Assembly: GCA_009692065.1 (NCBI GenBank)
Contig: SHZY01000024.1
Coordinates: forward strand, 1-51,001
From: Gemmataceae bacterium
GTDB lineage: Bacteria > Planctomycetota > Planctomycetia > Gemmatales > Gemmataceae
Direction of reading: 5' to 3'
Length of the DNA: 51,001 nucleotides
Positions within the stretch are counted from its first letter, which is position 1, and every line of letters begins with the position of its first letter. Below are positions 6,405 through 14,900 of this stretch, one piece after another. Under the pieces are notes generated by a model. The model ran no database searches. It was not told the DNA's origin and saw nothing but the letters and a program-made list of their open reading frames with translations. The translations under genes and the position numbers were made by a program.

Positions 6405-9014
6405 ATGAAACGTCTGCTCCTTCTGTGCCTGTTCGTGCTCTTGACCCCCTGGCTCGCCTCGGCTCAAGAAACGGACCAGTTCCTGCAAACGCTCAAAGCC
6501 CGCTGCATCGGGCCGGCGAACATGAGCGGACGGATCACCGAAGTTGCAGTGTACGACAAAGAGCCTCGCATCATGTACGTCACCAGCGCGTCGGGCGGGC
6601 TGTGGAAGACGATCAACAACGGCACCACCTGGAAGCCGGTCTTCGAGCGTGAGACGACGATTGCGCTCGGCGCCGTCGCGGTGTGCCAATCGAATCCCGA
6701 CCTCGTCTGGGTCGGCGCCGGCGAAGCCAACGCCCGCAACAGCGTCTCCTGGGGCGACGGCGTCTACAAGTCAACCGACGGCGGCAAGGCCTGGCAGCAC
6801 ATGGGGCTGAAGGCGACCGAGCACATTGGCCGAATTGTCATTCATCCCAAGAATCCCGACATCGGCTACGTCGCCGCCCTGGGCAAACTCTGGGGCCCCA
6901 ACAAGGAACGCGGCGTCTTCAAGACCACCGACGCCGGCAAGACCTGGGAGCACGTCCTCGCCATCAACGACAACACCGGCTGCATCGATCTGGCCATGGA
7001 TCCCGACGATCCTGAGCTGCTTTACACCGCCGCTTATCACGTCCGCCGCGATGCGTTCTCCGGCGGCAATCCCAAAGTGCAGACCGGGCCGGGCAGCGGG
7101 CTTCTCAAGACGATCGACGGCGGCAAGAACTGGGAAAAAATGACTGTTGGCTTGCCGGAGCGCCCGCTGGGCCGCTGCGGCTTCAGCATCTGGCGGAAGG
7201 ACCCCAACATCGTCTTCGCCGTCGTGCAGACCGACAAGACGACCATCACCGTGCAAGGACAGCTCGCCAACCAGAAGCTTGACCTCGATGCCGGCGGCAT
7301 CTTCCGCTCCGACGACAAGGGCAAGACCTGGAAGCACCTCAACTCGCTGGTCCCACGCCCGTTCTACTATGGCCAGATCCGCGTCGATCCCAACAACGAT
7401 CAGCGCCTCTACGTGCTCGGCATCAACTTCCACGTCTCCAACAGCGGCGGCAAGAAATTCATCGAGGGCAACAGCGCCAAGGGCACCCATGTCGATTACC
7501 ACGCCCTCTGGATCGACCCGCGTGATTCGCATCACCTCGTCCTCGGCTGCGACGGTGGCATGAACTTCTCCTACGACAAGGGCGCCACCTGGGAACACCT
7601 GAAGAACCTGCCCATCGCGCAATTCTATGCCGTCGGCGTCGACATGCGCAAACCCTACCGCGTCTATGGCGGCCTGCAAGACAACGGCACCTGGGGCGGA
7701 CCGAGCACCACGCGCGAGGCGGCAGGCATCCCGCTTTCACGCTGGTTCAACATCCTCGGCTTCGACGGCTACTACTGCCAGGTGCATCCCAAGGACGACG
7801 ACATCGTCTATTGCGAAGGCCAGTACGGCATCCTGCGCCGCAACAACGTCCGCACCGGTTCGACCACCGACATCAAACCTCGCCTCGACTCCAAGGAAGA
7901 GAAGACGAACCTCAATCCGCCCATGCCCAAAGGAACGGGCGACTTCCGCTTCAACTGGTCGTGCCCGATTCTGCAATCCCCCTACGCCGACGATGAAGTC
8001 TTCTACGGAGGCAACCACGTCTTCGCCACCACCAACCGCGGCGACACCTGGCAGGTCGTCAGCCCCGATCTGACGCGCGGCAAGCCCGGCCTCAACGATT
8101 ATCGCGGCAACACCATCACCACGATTGCTGCGTCCGCGCTCGAAGACCACGTCCTCTACGTCGGCACGGACGACGGCAATATCTGGGTCTGCAAGGACTG
8201 GAAACGTAGGGTCTGGACCGACCTGTCAAACCTGCTGCCCAACCAAAATCGCTGGATCAGCCGCCTGGAAACTTCGCGATTCGCAAAGGGAACCGTCCAT
8301 CTCGCCGTCGATCGGCATCGCAACGACGACTACAAGCCATACCTCTACAGGAGCACCGATCACGGCTTGAGCTGGACTTCGATTGCGAACAACCTTCCCG
8401 AAGTCGGCCCGATCTACGTTATCCGCGAGGACCCCGTCAACAGAGACCTGCTCTACGTCGGCACCGAATTCGGCCTGTTCATTTCGCTCGACGCCGGCAA
8501 GACCTGGCATAAGCAAAAATACCTGCCGACCGTGCCGATACACGATCTGGTGGTGCATCCGCGCGATCGTGAACTCGTTATCGGAACTCATGGCCGGGCG
8601 ATCTGGATCATGGACGTGTTGCCGCTCCAGGAATTGACGGCGAAGGCACTTGGCGCGGAGGTCCACTTCTGTCCGGTTCGACCCGCGACGGCCTATCGGC
8701 AGCGAACCAAGGAAACACTCGGTATCAAGAATTTCGTCGGCGAGAACGCTCCGTACGGTGCTGGGCTCTACTTCCACCTGCGCGACAAGCCCGCACAGAC
8801 GCCGACTGTGACGATCCTCAATAGTGACGGCAAGAAGATCACCGAGTTCAAGGGCGCCGCGGCCGCCGGCTTGCAGCATCTGCGCTGGCGCCTGAACTAC
8901 GCAGACTCCAAGCAAGGCGTCTTCAATCCAGTGCCGGCGGGCACCTATACGGCGGTGCTGCGCGTCGGCGAGAAATCGTATAAGCAAAACATCCATGTTG
9001 AGGTGGATGATTGA
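6405..9014 (+). CDS. exported sortilin/VPS10-like BNR-repeat beta-propeller protein
   Basis: An 869-residue protein with a clear signal peptide MKRLLLLCLFVLLTPWLASA. Many Asp-box (BNR) motifs of the form S-T-D-x-G-x-x-W recur: KTINNGTTWKPV, STDGGKAWQHM, TTDAGKTWEHV, KTIDGGKNWEKM, SDDKGKTWKHL, SYDKGATWEHL, TTNRGDTWQVV, STDHGLSWTSI and SLDAGKTWHKQ. They span about residues 60-700 and indicate one or two large propellers as in sortilin/VPS10 and 'glycosyl hydrolase BNR' proteins. The C-terminal 100 residues (GLQHLRWRLNYADS, VPAGTYTAVLRVG) resemble a FlgD-like Ig module. It probably acts outside the cytoplasmic membrane in binding or degradation; substrate and catalysis cannot be told. The start follows a GACGGGAATCGACG leader. 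Confidence 0.85.
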   Translation: MKRLLLLCLFVLLTPWLASAQETDQFLQTLKARCIGPANMSGRITEVAVYDKEPRIMYVTSASGGLWKTINNGTTWKPVFERETTIALGAVAVCQSNPDLVWVGAGEANARNSVSWGDGVYKSTDGGKAWQHMGLKATEHIGRIVIHPKNPDIGYVAALGKLWGPNKERGVFKTTDAGKTWEHVLAINDNTGCIDLAMDPDDPELLYTAAYHVRRDAFSGGNPKVQTGPGSGLLKTIDGGKNWEKMTVGLPERPLGRCGFSIWRKDPNIVFAVVQTDKTTITVQGQLANQKLDLDAGGIFRSDDKGKTWKHLNSLVPRPFYYGQIRVDPNNDQRLYVLGINFHVSNSGGKKFIEGNSAKGTHVDYHALWIDPRDSHHLVLGCDGGMNFSYDKGATWEHLKNLPIAQFYAVGVDMRKPYRVYGGLQDNGTWGGPSTTREAAGIPLSRWFNILGFDGYYCQVHPKDDDIVYCEGQYGILRRNNVRTGSTTDIKPRLDSKEEKTNLNPPMPKGTGDFRFNWSCPILQSPYADDEVFYGGNHVFATTNRGDTWQVVSPDLTRGKPGLNDYRGNTITTIAASALEDHVLYVGTDDGNIWVCKDWKRRVWTDLSNLLPNQNRWISRLETSRFAKGTVHLAVDRHRNDDYKPYLYRSTDHGLSWTSIANNLPEVGPIYVIREDPVNRDLLYVGTEFGLFISLDAGKTWHKQKYLPTVPIHDLVVHPRDRELVIGTHGRAIWIMDVLPLQELTAKALGAEVHFCPVRPATAYRQRTKETLGIKNFVGENAPYGAGLYFHLRDKPAQTPTVTILNSDGKKITEFKGAAAAGLQHLRWRLNYADSKQGVFNPVPAGTYTAVLRVGEKSYKQNIHVEVDD

Positions 9015-9021
9015 TGTCGCA

Positions 9022-9093
9022 GGGTGGGTCGAGCGCAGCGAGACCCACCAGCTATTGCAAACATTGGTGGGTCTCGCTGCGCTCGACCCACCC
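9022..9093. repeat. 28-bp perfect inverted repeat (GGTGGGTCGAGCGC type)
   Basis: Arms 9022-9049 and 9078-9093 extended back to 9066 are exact complements around a 16-base loop. Each arm is itself nearly palindromic (GGTGGGTC...GACCCACC). It fills the gap between the BNR-protein stop and the M42 start. Eroded relatives appear near 16990 and 21004. Repeats of this sequence type are common in environmental genomes. Confidence 0.85.
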
Positions 9094-9106
9094 TACGAGA
9101 AGCACT

Positions 9107-10165
9107 ATGCACGATATGTCCTTCGAATTCCTGAAAAAGCTGCTTACCACCCCCAGCCCATCCGGCTACGAGCAGAAGATCCAGGCGGTCGTCCGCGCCT
9201 GGGCCAAGCCGTTCGCCGACGAGCTGCGCACGGACCTGCACGGCAACGTCATCGCCGCGATCAATCCGACCGGCTCGCCGCGCATCATGCTCGCGGGACA
9301 CTGCGATCAGCTCGCGCTCATGGTGCAACACATCGATGCGGAAGGATTCCTCTACGTCCAACCGATGGGCGGCTGGGACATGCAGATCCTCCTGGGGCAT
9401 CGGCTGTGCGTATGGACCAAGGACGGTCCGGTTGGCGCCGTCGTGGCGCGCAAGGCGCCGCACATGCTGACCACGGAGGAGCGCAAGAAAGTCCCGGAAT
9501 TCATCGACATCTGGATCGATATCGGGGCCAAGGACCGCGCGGAGGCTGAGTCGCTCGTGGCTCTCGGCGACACCATCACCGTTGAGTTGTCGTGCCAGGA
9601 ATTGCGCAACGACCTGTTGACCTCGCCGGGCTGCGACGACAAGGTCGGCGTCTGGACGGTCATGGAGACGCTGCGTCTCTTGCACGGCAAACCACTGCAA
9701 GCAGCAGTATTCTGCGTCTCCACGGTGCAGGAGGAAATTGGCTTGCGCGGCGCCACGACAAGTGCGTACGGTATTCAGCCGACCGTCGGCATCGCCGTCG
9801 ATGTTTGCCATGCGACCGACATGCCGGGCAATGAAAAGAAGCAACTCGGCGAAACGAAGCTGAACGGCGGCCCCGTTGTCTTCCGCGGGCCAAACATCAA
9901 CCCGCACGTCCACGAACGGCTCGTCGCCGCTGCCAAGTCGCAGGACATCACGATCCAGACACGCGGCGTACCGAAGGCGACCGGCACCGATGCCAACGCG
10001 ATTCAGCTTGCCCGCGAAGGCGTCGCTGCCGGATTGGTGAGCATTCCAAATCGCTACATGCACAGCCCGGTCGAGATCGTCAGCCTGAAGGACCTCGACA
10101 ACGCCGCGAAATTGCTGGCGGCGTTTTGCCAGACCGTGACGGCGGACGCGAATTGGATTCCGTGA
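9107..10165 (+). CDS. M42-family metallo-aminopeptidase
   Basis: A 352-residue cytoplasmic dinuclear-zinc peptidase of the M42 (glutamyl aminopeptidase/TET, formerly endoglucanase FrvX) family. Ligand and catalytic segments are in order: AGHCDQLALMV (H65), SPGCDDKVGVW (D177/D178), STVQEEIGLRGA (E209/E210), VDVCHATDMPG (D232) and NRYMHSPVEIV (His). M42 enzymes trim peptides from the N-terminus and often assemble into dodecamers. I chose the ATG at 9107 because GAGAAG precedes it by five bases; the ATG at 9116 is an alternative. Upstream in-frame codons belong to the palindrome at 9022-9093. The gene ends against a bidirectional hairpin shared with the convergent kinase gene. Confidence 0.9.
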   Translation: MHDMSFEFLKKLLTTPSPSGYEQKIQAVVRAWAKPFADELRTDLHGNVIAAINPTGSPRIMLAGHCDQLALMVQHIDAEGFLYVQPMGGWDMQILLGHRLCVWTKDGPVGAVVARKAPHMLTTEERKKVPEFIDIWIDIGAKDRAEAESLVALGDTITVELSCQELRNDLLTSPGCDDKVGVWTVMETLRLLHGKPLQAAVFCVSTVQEEIGLRGATTSAYGIQPTVGIAVDVCHATDMPGNEKKQLGETKLNGGPVVFRGPNINPHVHERLVAAAKSQDITIQTRGVPKATGTDANAIQLAREGVAAGLVSIPNRYMHSPVEIVSLKDLDNAAKLLAAFCQTVTADANWIP

Positions 10166-10167
10166 CG

Positions 10168-10236
10168 CGTTTAGCCGCTTGCCCTTGGCGAGCGCGTCGA
10201 ATGGACTCGCGCTCGCCGAAGGCGAACGGCTAAACG
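10168..10236. terminator. long hairpin between convergent genes, likely bidirectional terminator
   Basis: Outer arms CGTTTAGCCG and CGGCTAAACG pair perfectly, and inner segments (TTGCCCTTGGCGAGCGCG against CGCGCTCGCCGAAGGCGAA) pair almost fully around a short loop. It occupies the whole gap between the M42 peptidase (+) and the FGGY kinase (-). Its outer end CGTTTAGC also occurs in the hairpin at 33986. Confidence 0.7.
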
Positions 10237-10240
10237 ATGA

Positions 10241-11782
10241 TCACTTCTTCATGATCCCCGCCGATTTCTCGAATTTCTTCAAGCCCTTGGCATAAACCTC
10301 CGCCCATTTTGGGTCGGGCTCCACGGTCGCGCGGAAGCGTACCATCCTCGCCACCGCGTCGGCCACCGTGAACGTCGGCTTCTCGCCGTGCTCCTGGCGC
10401 AGGTGATTTTCCATCGCCGCCAGCGCCGTCACCGCGGCGCCGAGGGCGGGGCCTTCATCCGACGCCAGCAACTGAATCGGCTTGCCGAGCACGCTTGCCA
10501 GAATCTTGCACATCAACTCGCTGCGCGCGACGCCGCCGGAGACAGTGATGCGCGTGATCGCCTGGCCTCCTTTTTCATGCTGTTTCACCCCGAGCGCGAT
10601 CAGATAGGCCAGCGCCTCCAGGGCGGCGCGATAGCGTGTGCCGCGCTCGCGCGGCTTCTTGGGCAGCCAGCGGAAGCGGGGTTTCTTGATGCCGAGCGAA
10701 GGTTCCGCAAAGATGAACGGCAACACCATCGCACCGTCGCACCCCGCCGGCGCCTGGCTTCCTTCGGCGTCGAGGCCGCTCCACTTGGGTTTCTTGCCGA
10801 CAATCTCGTTCAAGAACTGGGCGCCGTTGTTGTAGCAGCGCATCCACAGATACGGGTCCCAGTTGAGGCGCATGACGTCGAGCTTGTCCGTCTTGGGGAG
10901 ATTCATGGACGACGAATTGACGACCGCGGAGGTGCCAAGGATGATCGCCATCTGTCCGGAATCGACCGCGCCGCCGCCGATCAGGCCGGCCTGCTGATCG
11001 TCCGACGTCGGGAACACCATCGGCACGTGGCCCGGATCGAGCCGCGCCTCAAGGACGAGCGAGGACCGCAGGGGGCCGATCGGCTCGAACTGGTGGACGA
11101 TGCGAGGCAACTGCTGCAGGACCAGTTTGCGATGATCGGGGTCTTCCAAAGCGTCGAGCATCTCCTCGCACCACACGCGGGATTCGAAATTCATGATGCC
11201 GGTGGACGCCGCGGAGGAAACGCTGATGACGTCGAAGTTGCCGGTGAGGTAGCCCGCGGCGAGGGCGCCGTGGGTGAGGATCTTGTCGGTGCGCCGCCAA
11301 TCTTCGTCGTCCAGCGTCGTTTCATCTTTGACGAGATGGCTGAGGCTGTAGCGAATCGCCCAGGGGCCTCCGAGCAGTTCGCGCACGTGCTCCTCGCCGC
11401 CGAGACGCTCCACGCCGATTTCATGATATTTGGCGAGACTCGGATCGTTCCAGCAGATAGCCCGACGGACCTGGTTGTGCTGGGCGTCGATGCGGCCGGC
11501 CGTGTGGTGCGTGGCGGAGATGCCGCCCGCCAGCCAATCGTGCAGTCGCCCCTTCTCACGCAGTGCGTGGGCGATGGCGCGAACGCTCGCGCGGGCCTGG
11601 CCTTCGAGCTGCATCAGGTTCAACTCGGCGACGCGCCCCTTCGTCCACAGGTCGGTCGGCAGACGGATATCGGCAACCGTGTTGCCCTCGACATCAAACG
11701 CCAGGCACTTGACGCCGCTGGTCGAGAAGTCCCAGCCGGTGATGAGGGCGCTGGCGGGAACGTATTTCAAGGAGGTGGTCAT
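10241..11782 (-). CDS. FGGY-family carbohydrate kinase, xylulokinase-like
   Basis: A 513-residue kinase that would phosphorylate a sugar or polyol with ATP. The N-terminal phosphate-1 motif is ITGWDFSTSGVKCLAFD. The FGGY signature regions are recognisable: GISATHHTAGRID, ICWNDPS, AIILGTSAVVNSS and ITVSGGVARSELMCKILASVLGKPI followed by EGPALGAAVTALAAM. Length and motifs fit the xylulokinase (XylB) branch, but the substrate cannot be fixed from sequence. I start at the ATG at 11782, preceded by GGAAGA, rather than at an in-frame upstream codon at 11815. Divergent from the helicase gene; 133 bases separate the two starts. No pentose isomerase or transporter lies nearby. Confidence 0.85.
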   Translation of the reverse strand: MTTSLKYVPASALITGWDFSTSGVKCLAFDVEGNTVADIRLPTDLWTKGRVAELNLMQLEGQARASVRAIAHALREKGRLHDWLAGGISATHHTAGRIDAQHNQVRRAICWNDPSLAKYHEIGVERLGGEEHVRELLGGPWAIRYSLSHLVKDETTLDDEDWRRTDKILTHGALAAGYLTGNFDVISVSSAASTGIMNFESRVWCEEMLDALEDPDHRKLVLQQLPRIVHQFEPIGPLRSSLVLEARLDPGHVPMVFPTSDDQQAGLIGGGAVDSGQMAIILGTSAVVNSSSMNLPKTDKLDVMRLNWDPYLWMRCYNNGAQFLNEIVGKKPKWSGLDAEGSQAPAGCDGAMVLPFIFAEPSLGIKKPRFRWLPKKPRERGTRYRAALEALAYLIALGVKQHEKGGQAITRITVSGGVARSELMCKILASVLGKPIQLLASDEGPALGAAVTALAAMENHLRQEHGEKPTFTVADAVARMVRFRATVEPDPKWAEVYAKGLKKFEKSAGIMKK

Positions 11783-11915
11783 GAATGGTCTTCCGTCTGG
11801 AATCGCCCATAGCACATGGAAGGTCTGTCCGTGCCTGGCGCAGCGGGCAAATCGCTCCTACTTTGACTACAACAATCTGGAGCAAATTCTACCGTTCCCG
11901 CGTTCCGAGACGAGT

Positions 11916-14900
11916 ATGCCTACACCCGCTGATCTGGTCGCGTCGGCCTTGGCACGATGGCGTAACAACCTCATTGACCTCACACGCCGCAATCCGTTGC
12001 TCAGTCTGAAGCCGAACCACAGCACCTATCTCGACATCGTGCAGCCAGACTTGATGAAGGCCTACAGTCATCTACTCGTTCAGGGCAAGACCTGGCTCTT
12101 CCACTTCCCTGCCGCGGACACAAAAACCGAGAAAAAGAACGACACGGCAAAGGCTCCCCTGCCACCGCGCGACAACCAATTGCTCACCTGCGAAACCGAC
12201 CGGCAGAACTTGCTGAAGATCCTCACGAATCTGTATCGCCGCGCCCTGACCGACTATCGCGAGCGCGGCCTGCACATCCTCCATCTCTCGCTCGGCATCC
12301 TCGAATGGCGCGATGAGGAGGACGAAGTTTTTCGTTCGCCGATCCTGCTGCTGCCAGTCGAACTCAAACGCCATTCGCTCAAGGATCCGTTCCAGCTCAG
12401 CGCTCTGGAAGAGGATCCGATCGCCAACCCGGCCCTGGCGGCGCGCCTGAAACAAGACTTCGATTTCCGCATGCCAGCCGCGCCTGCCGATTGGGATGTG
12501 ACGAAGCCCGATCAATATCTCGCCGAGGTGAAGGCAGCAATCAGCGGCCTACCGGGCTGGGAGGTGCATGCGAGCGTCGCCCTGACGCTGTTCTCCTTCT
12601 TCAAAGGCGTCATCTTCCAGGATCTGCAAGACAATGCCGCCCGCGCGCAGTCTCATCCGATAGTGCAGACTCTGGCCGGGACGCCGGCGCTGCTGCCGAA
12701 GGTTTCTCCGCTCCTGGAGAAGGAGCTCGACGAAAGGCTCGATCCTCGCAAAGTGTATCACATCCTCGACGCCGACGGCAGCCAGCGGCTTTGCCTGGAG
12801 GCGGCGGCCCGCGGCGAGAGCTTCGTGCTCATCGGCCCGCCGGGGACGGGCAAGAGCCAAACGATCGCCAACCTTATCGCTGACCGCATCGCTCAGGGCA
12901 AGAAGGTCCTCTTCGTCAGCGAGAAGATGGCGGCCCTCGAAGTCGTCTTCAAACGCTTGACCGCCGTCGGCCTTGGCGAGTTCTGCCTGGAATTGCACAG
13001 CCACAAGGCAAACAAACGCGAGGTGATCAAGGAGCTGGCCCGCTGCTTCCAGGAAAAATTGGCGCCGCTGCCGCAGCCGAGCGAGGAGGATTTTACCCGC
13101 CTGCAAGCGCGGCGTGCGCAGGTGAACCGCTATGTGCAAGCGCTGCACCAGCAGCGCGAGCCGATGCAGCATACCGTCTGGTCCGCGCTCGCCGAGTTGC
13201 CGCGCTGGCAGGGGCTGCCGATGGTCCCGCTCGGCCTGCCCGCCATCCGCCGCAGCGGCGACGCGACGATGAAGTTGGTGTCGGCGGAGTTCGTGCCGAG
13301 CCACCTCGACGAATTGAAGCAACTACTTCAGCGTTTGCAGCACCATTGGCACATTCGCACGGAAATTAACTATCCCTGGCGAGGATTCAAGGCGGAGCGC
13401 TACTCGCTGCAACTGCGCGACGAGGTCGTCAGCCTGATCGACCGCGTGCGCGCCCGGGACGACAAGCTGCGCGCCGCTGCCGAGCAGTACGCCAATCAAC
13501 TCGGCGTGCGCGGCGCGTCCTCGGATTTGCTGAAGCTGGGCGACCTGCTGGAGAAACGCCCCGCCAACACAATGCCGCACTGGCTGACGACGCCGGATTT
13601 CGTCGCGTTCTCTGCTGACTTCGAGAAATGCGCAGAGCAAGCGCAACGCCTCGGCCAGGCGCGTAAGCCGTTGACCGATCGCTACGGCAACGGGCTCTGG
13701 AAACTGGCGAGCGGATCGGCGGTGAAGATCGACCAAGCCTGGAAGTCTGCTGGCGCGCTCCTGGCGCCCGGCGACGAGAGCGGCGTGAGTTTTCTCAAGC
13801 TCCAGCAGAAGCTGCGCGCCTGGGCGGCCGAGACGCAAAAACGCGTCCCCGCCTGGCTGACCGAACTGCGCGCCGTCGAAAAATGGCTCGTCTTGCCGAT
13901 CCCTGTCGGCGCCGGCTCCAGCGCCACGGCGAGCACCGGCGAAATGAAGCTCGACCCCTCGGTGGAATCGCTGCGTGCCTTCGTTCGTCTGGCCAACCTC
14001 GGCATCATCAACGAGCCCCCCGATAAGAGCTGGCTGGAAAATCGCCAGGTCGCCAAGGTTGCGCAAGGCGTGATCGTGTCATCCAAGGCCGCGTTCGTGC
14101 GCTACAAGCAGAACCGCCAGCACCTGCTGAAGATTTACGATGCGAAGCTCTTCGACCTCGACTTGGTTCGCATCGGCCAGGCCTATGCCGGCCCGTACCA
14201 GAGCTGGTGGCGTCTCTTCAGTTGGCAGTATCGCAAGGATCGCCGGGCCATCGCGAAGTGCCGGCCGATGGAGGACCTGCCGGCCACGGTTGCGCATGAC
14301 ATGCAGCTCGGCGGCCAGGCGCTTGCCGACAAGGCGCAGCTCGATGCCGACCAGGCGCAGCGCGCCAAGCTTCTGGGCCGCTATGAAAAAGGGCTCGACA
14401 CCGACATCGAGACTGCCGAGAGAGCCGTCCGCCATGCGGTCGAAGCTCACGAGTTGGCAGAGCAGTTCGAGTGTGATCGCTTTCCCCCCAAATGCGTGGA
14501 GGCGTTGACGGCCGGTTCAGCCCCGGAGAAGGTCCGCGCTGCCGTCAAGCGGTTAACGGAATCGTTCGTCGCCTGGTCGCACCTTACGGAGGAAGTACAG
14601 GCGATCTTGCCGATGGATCGGCTGGCGAGCGTTGGCGCTCGCTTCGACGAGTGCGCTCTGTCGGCACTGACGCAATACGCGAAGGATGTGCAGGCGTCGC
14701 TCAATCTGTTTGCCGGTCTCGCCGATTCGGTGCTTGGCGCCGCGCTGCCGGCCGACATGCAGGCTTTCGGCGCCGATCTCGGGCAGGCTGAAGAATTGCT
14801 CGCCTTCGAGGCGTCGCAGGCGACCGAGGCGGACCGCTGGGGAAAGGAATTCGGCCCCGCATTTCAAGGCGTCGGCACCGATTGGGACAATCTGCGCAAG

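Noticed and set aside
10388..11812. 474-codon open frame on the plus strand
   Set aside because: It is antisense to the FGGY kinase and made of His/Arg/Asp-rich, motif-free sequence, as expected from a GC-rich gene read backwards.
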